From assembly GCA_038380795.1 (NCBI GenBank), contig CM076280.1, positions 6,435,501-6,499,500 on the forward strand: a stretch of 64,000 nucleotides of DNA, in the 5' to 3' direction. Each line of letters starts with the position of its first letter. Position 1 is the first letter of the stretch. A model generated the notes under the pieces. The model was not told the DNA's origin, made no database searches, and saw only the letters and a program-made list of their open reading frames with translations. Of the stretch, positions 1-25,407 are shown piece after piece. The DNA comes from Pyrocephalus nanus. Lineage: Eukaryota; Chordata; Aves; Passeriformes; Tyrannidae. The position numbers and the translations under genes were made by a program.

Positions 1-14732
<14,732 letters not shown>

Positions 14733-16439
14733 ATGTGAAGAACAGGGTAGAGCTGCTGGACACAGGCCCCCTACCCAGTCCGCTGCCACATGGATGCCAA
14801 CCTTTACCTCTCTTCATGCAGCATTCCAGAAGGGATTTCTCCATGCCCCTCCCCATACGTTTGCACTGCAGAACTACTCCAAGACCACTCCAGAACATGC
14901 ACTTTCCCTGCATTGGCATTATCCTTCTCTGCTTCCTGGTCCTTCCAGTGCCTGCCTTCCCCCTGTTCCTGCTGAGATGCAAGGTGTCTGTGGGGCTTAT
15001 CCTTGGGCTAGTCCCGGAGGATGTTGCTCGTGTCCATCCCTCACTCCACCCATTCACTTGCAGCGGGGGACTTCTCAGCTTCTGTCTCCCCAGAACATTG
15101 GGTTATACCACTGTGAACTCTTCAAACCACTGGGGGAGGGGGAAGCCATTCTAACCAAACCCAGAGCTGCTTGCTGGGGACATGGTGACATGGCCACTTG
15201 CAGGATGCTTTATTCCATTGACTCTGCAAGGGAACATCACCTCCCAAGGCAAGGGTTTTACTGAACAAGGTATGTTGTGGTGTACACCTCATCTTCCTAC
15301 CCTCACATCCCCAAACATCATCTTCTCATAGGAAATACTTCCCAAAAGTGCATTTCAGAAAAATTCCGCAATCCAGCTGGGAGTTGATGAACGGTTAAAT
15401 GCGAGTGCTCGTCACACCACTGACTGCAGTAGCCCTTCCACTGCTGGGCATGGAAGGGAATGGTCATCAACTAGCATTAGCAGGAGCACTTTAGAGGTTA
15501 CAGATTTTACCTGGAGGAGGCTTCTACTCATTATTCCAGGAGCATAATCCACGTTTGCTGGACTTATTCAGCAAACAGTACTGTTGGAGCTTGGAATACA
15601 AAGCCTCTCTTTTTTGGTTGTTTTTTTTTTTTTTTTTGGCTCAGGAAGGGAACTGCCCTTCTTGGACTGTGAAAAGAATATGGTTCTCTGACAGCCCTCC
15701 CCTGGGCCAGAGCAGGGTGCAGTTGACTGCAGTGGTCTCTCTGTTGTGGTGGTGATGTCGATTGCCTCTCTTGGTCTGGGCCAGTAAGGGATTCGGTGTT
15801 GGTTGGCCTTTCTTGCCCTGTCAGCAGAGATCTGTGTCTGAGCTGGTTCCTTCTGGGGCTGGGGAGAAGCCACTGTCTCTGCCTTCAAGGCTAGAATTGG
15901 TGTTTGCTGCTGCATTAGCCACAGCAGCTGTTCTTACCTGCTCCGTGGCGAGTGAACTCTTCTGACAAGGCTTCAAACTGTTCTCTGGTTGATCTTTCAA
16001 TTGCTCTTCTTTGGGTTTGGTTTCTGCAGTTGTTCAACACTTTAGCTGCCTCTTTTCCTTGCAGTGTGCAGCTGAGATGTCTCTCCCTTTCAGCTCCCAC
16101 TCGGAGATCCTCCTGGCAGCCGAATTGCCGGCGGGGATCCACACAGCCCCCGCCGTGGGCCAGCAGCGGGCTGTGCTTGCAGCCCTTCCTGTACAGAGCC
16201 TCTCAGCTGATAAGCTATTTCTGTGTAGTGCCCATTCCTCTTTTGCCAGTGTGCTGTGGTAGCACTCGACAGCCGTGCCCTCGGAGCAATCCCACGCTCG
16301 TGGGCTTGGCTGGGATGTGCCCTCCTCTGACACACGTGTGTGTGTGTGCACATGTACAGACACACACTCATCCTGCTTAGCAAGGAAAGGCTTGTAACTG
16401 ATCACGTTGTCCTTCAAATTCTTAGTTATTTTAAAGCCC

Positions 16440-16491
16440 TTTTTTTTTTTTTTTTTTTTTTTTGGAAGGAGGAAAAAAAAAAAAAAAAAAA
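16440..16491 (+). repeat. T24 / A19 inverted mononucleotide pair (hairpin)
   Basis: Twenty-four T (16440-16463), a nine-base purine spacer and nineteen A (16473-16491) form a near-perfect inverted pair inside the predicted EEIG1 3'UTR. In the transcript this is a U-tract facing an A-tract. Confidence 0.85.
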
Positions 16492-19400
16492 GGATTAATT
16501 GTGGTCTCTGTGGCCAGAATGCATGCAGATGAGCTACAGGAAAAGGGAATTTGGCAGAATGAGAAACAAGGAATGAAAGAGCCTTGATGTATCATTTTTT
16601 TTTTTTCACCCTTCTAGTTAAGGATGCTGCATGGGGAGTGCATGGGTGCTCAGCAGTGTGGCAAAGCTGTACAGCTGCTTACTCTGTTTTGATAGTTTTT
16701 CTCTTTAAGAGGTTTCTTTCTGTATTTGGACAGACCACATATAGGATATGCATCTTTTTCACTCTTTCCCTTCAAGGGGAAGTAAATTTGAATTCGGGTA
16801 AGAAGAGGGTACAGCCAACACCTTGGTTTGCTTTAATGTAGGGAAAATGTGTTGAATCTTGAGTCTGTTTAGAACAAAAGCTCTTTCACACTTGCTGGTG
16901 TTTTTTAGTGGTGATCCCTTCTTCATTCAGCCTGGGTAGGTTTAGCACTTGCCAGCAGGCTGCTGAGCATCCTGCCCTGTTCCTGGGGTGCTGCGTGTCT
17001 GCAGGAAGGAGAGAACTGCTTGCTTTTCTCTCTCCCTGGGGCTCTGCCAGAAAGCCAGGCCTGGCCTGACCCTCTGCTCAGGTCAGGGTGAGGGCAGAAG
17101 GAGGCTCAGACAGCAGTGGGTGTTCCTGCCCTGTCTGTGGCTGGCTGTGCAGAGCTGAGGGTCAGCACAGAGCCCCTGCTACTCCTCAGGGGCCAGCGAA
17201 GCCCCTTGGGGAAATCAGATCCAACTGGGACTTGAAAAGAGCAAAATAATCCAGGAAAGAGGCCAAAACCCAGTTCACTTTGGCTGCTTTGCTTCTGTTC
17301 CCATGAAAAACAATGGCAGTCACTGTCAGAGCAGTTGGGATCCCAGGGCATTCTTCTGGCCTCCACTGGCAGGAGTGGCTGCTCTGAGACGCTGGCAGCT
17401 CGGCATGTCACGAAATCCCCAGCGAGGCAGAGGGAGGAATCTCTTCCCAGCAAAGCAAGAGGAGAAGCAGTAGAGCTTTTTGGAAAGCTGGTCTCATCTC
17501 CCCAGGCTGGCAGAGGCGTAACCTGCTCCATCACATCGCTGTGGCCAACCTGGGGCACGTCTTTGGCTTCTCTTCCCGTGGCTTGGCACATCACTGCTTG
17601 CATTTTGATGGCTGTGTCTCATAGGATATCTCTTCCTTGTCTCTGTGTTATTGTTGATTCCACAGATCCTGGTCTTTATGTGGCTTTTTAGCTCTCCTAC
17701 CCCTCATTCTGGATGAGAAAGCAGTCCTGGTCATCCAGCCTGGCAGAGGACTGGAGCACCCAGAGCACACCCCGAGGGAGGAAGAGCAGTCTGTTCCTGT
17801 TTCTAGATCCCACGCAGAGCTCCTGCTGCATGAGCAATGCCTGGTGGTCCCTGGCCGGCCATGGGCATCCAAGGGGGTGGTGGCCGTGGGGTCACTGGTC
17901 CCACACACTCTCTGCTGCCTCGGGAAGCTGCGTCTCGTGAGCACTTTTTTTTCTTTGTGGCATCGCTGCCGCCTGTTCCTTGTTGGACTTTGAACATTTA
18001 AGAAGTGAATCAGTTTCCAGACCCAAACCGCTGGCTAGTTTCCTTTGGGTTTTTCTCTTTTTTTGTTGTGAAGTTTATGGATTTTTTTTTTTTTATGTAA
18101 ACCCAGCAGGCTGGTGTTTTTTTGACTGCATTATTGTTTCATTGATATTTTATTTCAGGGGGGCTGAGGCGGGGGGGGGATTTTCTTCCCCACGTTGTTC
18201 CTCTTCTCAGGGGATTCAGAGGTGGCTTAAACAAGTAAAAGGACCTTATTGGTGAGACTCTGCATCCCCTAGGTCTCTGATGCTGATGAGCAGGGCTGCT
18301 CATGCCTGGCTGGCTCTGGAGGGCAGAGCTGGCTCTCTGCTCCAGTCTAGGGGGGGCCAGGCAAAATGTGTGGGCTCTGCTCTCCCAGTATCTGGACCTT
18401 TAGTTGGTGGAAGCCCATTGCAAAGCGTTAGGAAATTCAGTGTAACTTTTTTACTAACTTTTCTTTTTTTAAAACCAGTATAAAACTGAGTGAATGTCCA
18501 AAAGAATAGGCTTAGCCATGACTTGGTGAAGGAGATGGGTTTCAATTGGAAATTGTGATTGGAAAAAGGGGGAGAAGGATGTTGCTCCTCCATCATCTTC
18601 TGTATGGTCAGCACCTTGAGCGGGGGCCTCGTGCTGTCCTGACCCTTGAAGCGATGGGCAGCAGGCATGTGATTTCTCCCCCCTCTCATTGCCACATCAC
18701 TTTGCCCCCTACAGAAAGTTAACAAGCCCTTTTAAACGTTTGCTTCAGTTTTTAGAGGGTTCCGAACCAGGCCGAGACCTGAAGAAATAGGTATTTCATT
18801 CTCAGCTGAATAGGAGGGGTTGACTTTTTTTTTTTTTTAATTTATTTTGTCGTTGCTGTTTTCTTTTTAAACCCGTGGCATTGCAGCTGGGCTCTGCACC
18901 GCCACCGGGATCCTCTGGGAAAACCTCACTCCAGGTACGCTAGAGCACCTCGGATAAACCCCCTCCTGGTGAGGGGCCCCCTTCCCTCCTCACTGCCTTA
19001 CCCAGGGGCTGCAGACCCCCCTCTGCCCCTCCTGCCCCATCCCTGCTGCCCCATCTGGTCTCTAGCTGAGTTCTTGCCCTGGTGACTGAGCCCTGTGGAC
19101 AAGGCCGGTCCCCAGGGACAAGTTCCTACAAACACTGCCTGGTCGCAGCTGTTTGTCCTTTGAAAAGCCACTTCCTCGCTGGGGGGGGGGGGGGTTGATG
19201 AGTGCAGAATTCCCCCCCACACACTCCCCTCCTGAGAGCTGTGCCCATCAGTCCCCCCCATCCCGTGCCATCCAAGCCCAATGCCCTCCACAGTCGCCCC
19301 TGCCCCGCTGGGGGACGTGGAAACCTGGGAAATGAAAAGGAATTCGGGTGAAGCTCCGAGCGAGGGGTGCGGCTGAGCCTCGGCACCTGCCTCTCAAACA

Positions 19401-19944
19401 CAAGGAGTGATGGCAGAGCCCATATTTTTGTGGGGGGAGGGAGGGAGGGGGAAAGAAGGGGGAGATGGTGTTTTATTTTCTTGAAAGTGAATTGAGCTTG
19501 GTGACCTTCGGCTGAGGCGCGCACTCGATTTGTATCAGATTCTATAAGAGAGATGGCTGATATTTTTGGAAAGGGAATGGGTCTATGCAAACTTCCAAAA
19601 TTGCTTGAAAAGATAGTTTAACATTTTTTTTACTTTGAAATCTAAAGATGAATCTAACTTTTTTCTTAAAGCAGAAGTGCGTTTAGAAAGAGAAGCTACT
19701 TCCACTGCTCTATTTTGATGATGATTCTTGGAAAGTTTGGGCTGGAGGGAATGACTATTTTTCACCATTTTTATCTTGCTCCTCTAGTTTTTTTGTTTCT
19801 TTTTTTCTAACGGAATGCTGTGCCGTCTTTGATTCAACAGATCGTGTTTGTATTTTCTGTATCTGGTTCCTAACGTAGAGAAATAACAAATATATGAGGA
19901 AATCAATATAATGTCAAATGTTGTTATGGTTTGGGGGGAAAAAA

Positions 19945-19950
19945 AATAAA
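19945..19950 (+). terminator. EEIG1: Poly(A) signal of EEIG1
   Basis: AATAAA is followed by a T/G-rich stretch, about 900 bases before the DPM2 start. It is the only canonical hexamer I found downstream of the EEIG1 stop codon. Confidence 0.6.
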
Positions 19951-19970
19951 GGTTTTTGGTACTTCACATT

Positions 19971-20868
19971 GATTCTCCTTGCTCTGTTTCTTGTTTTTTA
20001 AATGCATTTAAATGTCTGCTGAGGAAGCAGGAGGTTGAGAAGGGCGTGCTGGGGCTTGGAATAAGATTTGGCTTTGCCTTCTAGGATTGCTTTGGCGGCT
20101 GGGAGCAGAGATCCCTGCAAGCTCTTCTCTGCAGATGGAGAGGGCAGCTGGCAGCACATCACTAGTCCCGTGGAAGCAGCGATCCCAGGGAAAGGTGACC
20201 TGGCTGAGTGGCCAGCAACTGTCCCTTGTTCCTGAATCCCGTATCCCAGCCAGCTTCTGTTTGATCCCCCCTGTCCTGCTCTGCTCCCCAGGCTGGCCTG
20301 GGGGAAGGAACCACAGCCCCGCAGGCTCCAAGGGAGTGGAGTTCTTTTGGCTTGTGCTGGAGCCACCCTCTGTCCCCCTTTCCCTGGTTTTGGGTAGGAA
20401 AGGCAGCCATGCGATCCCTCTGCTGCTGGGTCTCACTTCTCCCTGCGGGTGTGTTTGGAGGAACGGCCGGGCCGCAGGCTGTCCGTGTCCCGCGGGATGC
20501 ACCCTGTTCCCGAAGGAGACCCATCCCCTGGCACCGGGAGCTGTGGAAGGGATCTGAGTCCCCCCCCAGGAGGGACAGGGACGGCGGGAGCTCTGTTGCC
20601 CCGTCAGGCGTTACCCCCTTGCCAGCCTGGGGGCGGAGCCGAACGCGAGTAATCCCTGAATTCCCTGGATTGGGGGAGTTCCCCGAATTTCCGAAGTGAT
20701 GGAGGAGGGGGCGGGGCCTCCTACACGCCCCGCCCAGCGCTGCGCTCCCCCTAACCGCCTCCGCTGATTGGTCGCCGCCGAGCGCGGGGCGGGCGGGGCT
20801 GTCGGACCGAGCGCTGATTGGTGGGCGGTCCGGAAAGGGCGGTGTCGGCGGGGAGCGGCCGGGGCGCC
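19971..20868 (+). promoter_or_regulatory. DPM2: EEIG1-DPM2 intergenic region with DPM2 CpG-island promoter
   Basis: The left half is unremarkable. From about 20450 the sequence becomes very GC- and CpG-rich and continues into DPM2 intron 1. Two inverted CCAAT boxes (ATTGG) lie at 20767-20771 and 20817-20821, exactly 50 bp apart and both inside the same longer word (CGCTGATTGGT-like). No TATA box is seen. This is typical of an NF-Y-driven housekeeping promoter. The transcription start is probably between 20822 and 20868. Confidence 0.65.
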
Positions 20869-23009
20869 ATGGTGAGTGAGGGCAGGGCCGCGGGGCGTGA
20901 GGGGGGACCGGCCCCGCGGGGCTCCCCAACCCACCACCCAAGGCTTCCCCCGCACTCGCACCCTCCCTGCTCGTCCCGGTACCACGGGGGGCTTGAGCTG
21001 AATCGCGCCCGGGAGCCCCCGCGGCGTCCCCGTGACTGCCGCCCCCGCGGAGAGCCCGGGCCCGGCCGCCTCCCAAGGTCGGCGGGGTCGGTGCTTGGGT
21101 AGCCCGGGACGGGGATGCGGGGTGTGAGCTGGGTCGGGAGACTCCCAATTACAGGGACCGGGCGGCCTCTGCAGCCCCCGCTGAGTTGTCCCGCCGCAGC
21201 CGCCCCATCCCCGCGGTGTCCCATCCCCTGAATGTCCCATCCCCAGGTTGTCCCCTCCCCGCGGTATTCTGGCCCCGCGGTGACACAACAAAGGTCAGGT
21301 GCCATCGGCAGCTTCTGCACAGGCGCTGCCGTCCCGATCTCCCTCTCACTCTTTCTCTCCCTTCGCAGGCCACAGCGACGGACCAGCTGGTTGGGTTCGG
21401 CTTGGTCGCCTTCAGCCTGGTCCTGTTTGTTTACTACACCCTCTGGATCATCGTGCTGGTACGGGTCTCCTCTGGCCATTATAACACAGTCACTCCACAC
21501 TCAGGTGTTTCCCCAGCCTTTTTTCAGGTGCTGATATGTCCGTGTACCCCAAGGACTCCTGCCTTCTGGCTTAAAAATTTCAGGGCAGAGCTTCCTCTGT
21601 GTGCTGGCACAGCCCTTGTCCCTTCTGGGTATGACCAAATATCAGTTGTGGTGCTCACCTGCTGCTGAGACAGGCCAGCCCAGCCAGAGTGGAATCTGGG
21701 GCTCATTCAAGTCACTGGGGAGAGCTGAAGCCTGGGCCTGATGGAGGTGTGACCATCAGTGTCCACATTTGCATCCCCCAGATTCATGGTTCTTGTTGGA
21801 GAAGATGGAGGAAAACATAAAAGAGATGAACCTTAACAAATTTGGAGCCTGGTAGGGAGGAGAAGAGCTTAGGGAATGCAGAGCTCTGGAAAAGTGATCG
21901 TGAGGCTGCCCACTTCTGGGGGACGACACATCAGCTGTGTTTTTTCCCTGGAAATAACTTCTCATGAGCTTTCCAGGTGCAAGAGCCCTGGGCTGATGTC
22001 CGAACTCCTGGCAGCTTCTCCTCCAACTCTGAGGGTTTTGAATTCCCCTCTTGCATCTGCTGCCCTGATCTGTGTCAGTGCTGCCAGCGGTCCCAGAGCA
22101 GTGCTGGTGTTCCCAGCAGTCCTGGAGCTGTAGATGCACTCCCTGCTACGTGGGAATCCTCACACTGCTCTCTAGTGTCCAGAGCCTTACACTGATGGAT
22201 CCTGGCGGGATCCCCACGGAGCAGAGCCACTGTCAGCCGCTCCCTTCTGCAAGGCAGAGAGCTGGGGGATTTGCTCTGCACCAGCAGCTGAGCCCACCCT
22301 GAGCTCCCAGGGCTGTGAGACCCCTTGTGCCAGCCCTGGTAGCCCCCTCTCGTTGCCCTCTGAACGCCAAAGCCTTTGGTGCCCACCCACTGCAGCCCTA
22401 CAGCACTGACAGAGCCACGTGTGGGTCGGGGCACCCTGTTTTTAGCCACTTCACTGATATTTCCATCCTGCTCCCAAAATCTTGAGGCTGCAGGTGCTGG
22501 GGACGTGCCATGGTGTTGTGCCCACCTGCTGACCCCCCTCTGTGTCCCTGCAGCCTTTCATCGACAGCGATCATGGGATCCACCAGTACTTCCTGCCCCG
22601 GGAATACGCAGTTATCATCCCCGTGGTGGCTGGGCTGCTGCTGCTGCTATTTATAGGTGAGAGTTATTTCTGTTCTAATTAGAAACTTCTAAATTAGGAA
22701 GAGAGAAGAGGGTTGCTTGGGGCTTAGCTAATGTGTGACACTCGTGACACTCTTGTGTTGCTGCTGCCACAGCTTAGCCTGGCCCGGGGACTCAGGGGTG
22801 TGTCTGTGTGTGACTTTGGCTGTTTGAACCTCTGGGCACTGGAATTTTCTTGCTCTCTTAGCTGAGGCTCTGTTTCTCACTACCAGAAGTGCCTGGAATT
22901 ACAAGTTTTCTGGCTGAATCTGTTCTCTCTCTCTCTCTCTCTCGTGGCAGGTGTTTTTATAATGATCGTGATGTGGAAGAGCAGGAAACCTGCCAAGAAA
23001 TCAGACTGA
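20869..23009 (+). CDS. DPM2: DPM2, dolichol-phosphate mannosyltransferase subunit 2
   Basis: Four coding exons (20869-20871, 21369-21458, 22554-22656, 22951-23009, TGA) give 84 residues, the same length as human DPM2. Exon 1 contributes only the initiator ATG. The protein is a small two-helix ER membrane protein: helix 1 is about residues 10-31 ([20 protein letters not shown]), then a luminal loop with [11 protein letters not shown], helix 2 at about 48-72, and a Lys/Arg-rich cytosolic end ([10 protein letters not shown]). The family stabilises DPM1/DPM3 and supports synthesis of dolichol-phosphate mannose for N-glycans, GPI anchors and O-mannose; it is also reported with GPI-GlcNAc transferase. 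Splice sites are all GT-AG and keep the frame. The start was chosen because ATG is directly followed by a GTGAGT donor and exon 2 then opens with A-T-A-T-D-Q. Confidence 0.95.
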
Positions 23010-23780
23010 AGGCCCGGCTGAGATGAAGAGAAGGTGCCCAGCCTGTGGCATTATAGTCAGGAAAAGACTTCCTGCAGCTCTGGGCAGACTCCTCCTCCAG
23101 GGTGCCGAAGCTGCTCCCACGTTCCTTCCAGCAGAGACTAAACCACCTGTAGTTTACAACTTACTGACCAAAGGGAAGCAGGACTCATCCAAAGCTCATC
23201 AAGAGAGGGACCAGAGCCCTGCTGAGGGACCTTCTCCCTATCTGGGGCTGCCCTGCCTGGCCCCTGGGCACTCCTTCCCCTCTGCTCTGGCCCTGCCCAG
23301 TAGTTTGTTCCTTCTGGGATTTTTTTAAACGTTTACATACAGTTTGTGGGGGGGGTTGGATTCAAATTTGAAGAAATGAGACTTTGGAGTTTGGAAGGGC
23401 AGGTTTGCCTTCTCCATCTGCTGCTGGCAGGGCTAATCACGGTGCTGGGGGCTCTTGCCTTTCAGAAGAGGGACCCCCGTGAGGCTGGGTGTGCAGAGGA
23501 TGCAGGGACAGTGCTGCCCTGTGCATCGCCTCCTGCAGTCACCCAGCTGAGAGGGTGGCAAAGGGACATCCTGGATCACAGGGAATTGTTTGGGTGCAGT
23601 TCCCATCACAGCTGTCAGTGCTGGCTGGGTTCCTGCCCTGGACAAGGCTCCACGTGGGGATGGGGATGAGCAGGCTGGCGTGGTGGCACCGTCCTTCCCC
23701 TGTGGGATTTCCTCCCCTGGCAGCTCCCCTGGATCACAGTGAGCAGGATCACCCTCAATAAAGGTCTGCAAGGTCTCAGT
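23010..23780 (+). other. DPM2: DPM2 3' untranslated region
   Basis: The region from the stop codon to just beyond AATAAA at 23757-23762 is unspliced. No other gene was seen. Confidence 0.7.
23757..23762 (+). terminator. DPM2: Poly(A) signal of DPM2
   Basis: A canonical AATAAA lies 748 bases after the DPM2 stop codon and is the first in this direction. Confidence 0.7.
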
Positions 23781-25014
23781 CCCTGTCCTCTGCCCGTGCC
23801 AAGGGATGCCACAGTCCAACCAGGATGGGTTCAACTGCTTGGCCCTGGCAGTGCCTGACACCCTGCTGGTAAGGCCCTGCTGGTGGGGTCGGGCAGGGAA
23901 GCACCAGAGAGAAGCTGGCCCAGGCCAGGCCAGGTATACTCAGCCTTGTGCTGGGGGCAGATTTGGGGTGCTCTGACCCTTCTTGCATGTACTAGAAACC
24001 TCTAGAGAGCAACGTGTCCCGTCTCCCATCCTGCCAGGGGGAGATGCTGATGGCTGGGGTGCCACAGGTCTTGGGCTGAACCTGGCTGCAGGAGTCACTG
24101 CGTGGTTCACAGGAGAGGTCATAAAATGACCTCTGGCTGGAGGTTTGTTTCCAGCTCTTGCAGAGGCTGCCTGCCTGTGCCAGGCTGTTGCTCTTTGCTC
24201 CTGTAGGTTGAGTCCTCATCCCCCCATTCTCCCTTGGTGCTCCTCCTGGTGAAGAATCCCTCATTGCCCTTCCCAGCCCATCACCACAAGGGTGGGATTG
24301 GGCTGGGGCAGGGGGAGGCAAAAGGGAGAAGAATTCAGTGGTGACATGTCCCCTCCCCCTGGTACTGCTTCCTGTGCAGAAGCCCCGTGATGTCCCTGTC
24401 AGTGTCCCTTCTTCCTCCCGATCCAGGCCTGTGCAGGACGAAGTCCAGAGCGGTTTCAAGGTTACATCTCATATTTCTTTATCAGCAGTAGGAGAAATTA
24501 AAGCCCAGTGTCCCATCCTGGGCTGGCTGCAGCTCACTCTGGGGACACATCTCTCAGGTACTGTGTGGTTTGACCCTGGCAAGAGGGGCTGCAGGTGACA
24601 GGAGGTCCCCAGGGCCATCAGGTGGGGCCCGGGGCACCGAGGGGTCACCGCTTGGCCCCGCTCCTGAGCCATTCCGGGTCCTTGTGCTCCCTGGGCTCTC
24701 CAGGGTCCGGTTGGGAGCTGGTGGAGCACTGAGCTGAGAGAGGAGCTGGGGACAGGGGCCTGCAGGGACCCCCGGGCGGGAGTGGAGCCTGAGAGGGCAG
24801 AGCGGGAGTGGGGGGAAACACATGGGGGGCCGGTCCCGGGGCACACGGTAAGGAGAGGCGGGGGTCGGTACGGGGGTACACGGGTGGGCGCGTCCGCGGA
24901 GCAGCCGGGCCGCGGGGCGGGGCGGGGCGGTCCCGGTGCCGGTCCCGGCCCCGGCAGTGCCCTCTCGGCTCCGCCCCGCCGCGGCCCGCCAGCCCCGGTC
25001 CCCGCCCGGCCGGG
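23781..25014 (+). other. DPM2-ST6GALNAC4 intergenic region; CpG island at its right end
   Basis: No exon was recognised in 23781-24780. From about 24780 to 25750 the DNA is strongly CpG-rich with GGGGCGGGGCGG-type SP1 motifs near 24912-24930, and is taken as the ST6GALNAC4 promoter. Long open frames on the minus strand here follow the lack of AT-rich stop codons and have no recognisable domain. Human PIP5KL1 maps to this interval and no trace of it was seen. Confidence 0.6.
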
Positions 25015-25407
25015 ATGCGGGAGCCGCCGGCGGCCTCCCTGGGGGCTCCCGGCGCGGTGAGTGGGGCCCGCACCGGGCACCGGGGGCGCTGCTGCGGGGG
25101 GACATCCCGGCCCAGCCCCCTGCCCGGCGGGGCGGCACCCGCGGAGGCCCGGGGGGTACTGGACGGGTGGGGGGATCCGGGGCATGGGGTGCGGTGGGGG
25201 GGTCCTGATTCCGGCCCCGGGAGGGTCCCGGCACGAGGAATGGGGGGGACATAGGGGCGTTGGGGGACAGGGTGGAGGTGGATCTCCCCGGGGATCTTCC
25301 CCCCGGGAGTACCGCTACTGAGCTCGCTCCGCATGCAGGGTGCGAGCCTCCACCCTGCGAGGGACCCCCAGACCCTGCCCGGTGACCCGCCAGCCCCTCG
25401 AGGATGA
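25015..25407 (+). other. ST6GALNAC4: Predicted spliced upstream ORF in the ST6GALNAC4 leader
   Basis: An ATG at 25015 opens 14 codons up to a strong donor (GTGAGT at 25057). Joined to an acceptor ending at 25338, the frame runs 22 more codons and stops at TGA 25405-25407. That stop overlaps the main ATG (25404-25406) in the tetranucleotide ATGA. The exon pair is inferred from splice signals only. Confidence 0.4.

Larger units (their letters stand above)
14733..19970 (+). other. EEIG1: EEIG1 3' untranslated region (predicted, about 5.2 kb)
   Basis: After the stop codon no AATAAA is seen until 19945-19950, so the whole stretch is read as one long 3'UTR. It contains T-tracts, a T24/A19 inverted pair at 16440-16491 and a short CA/TG-rich patch near 16331-16370. 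No coding exon or RNA gene was recognised. An earlier non-canonical poly(A) site cannot be excluded. Confidence 0.6.

Noticed and set aside
20162..21500. Long minus-strand open frames over the DPM2 CpG island
   Set aside because: They reach over 300 codons only because GC-rich DNA lacks stops. Composition is Pro/Arg/Gly, there is no domain, and they lie antisense to a well-supported promoter and exon.
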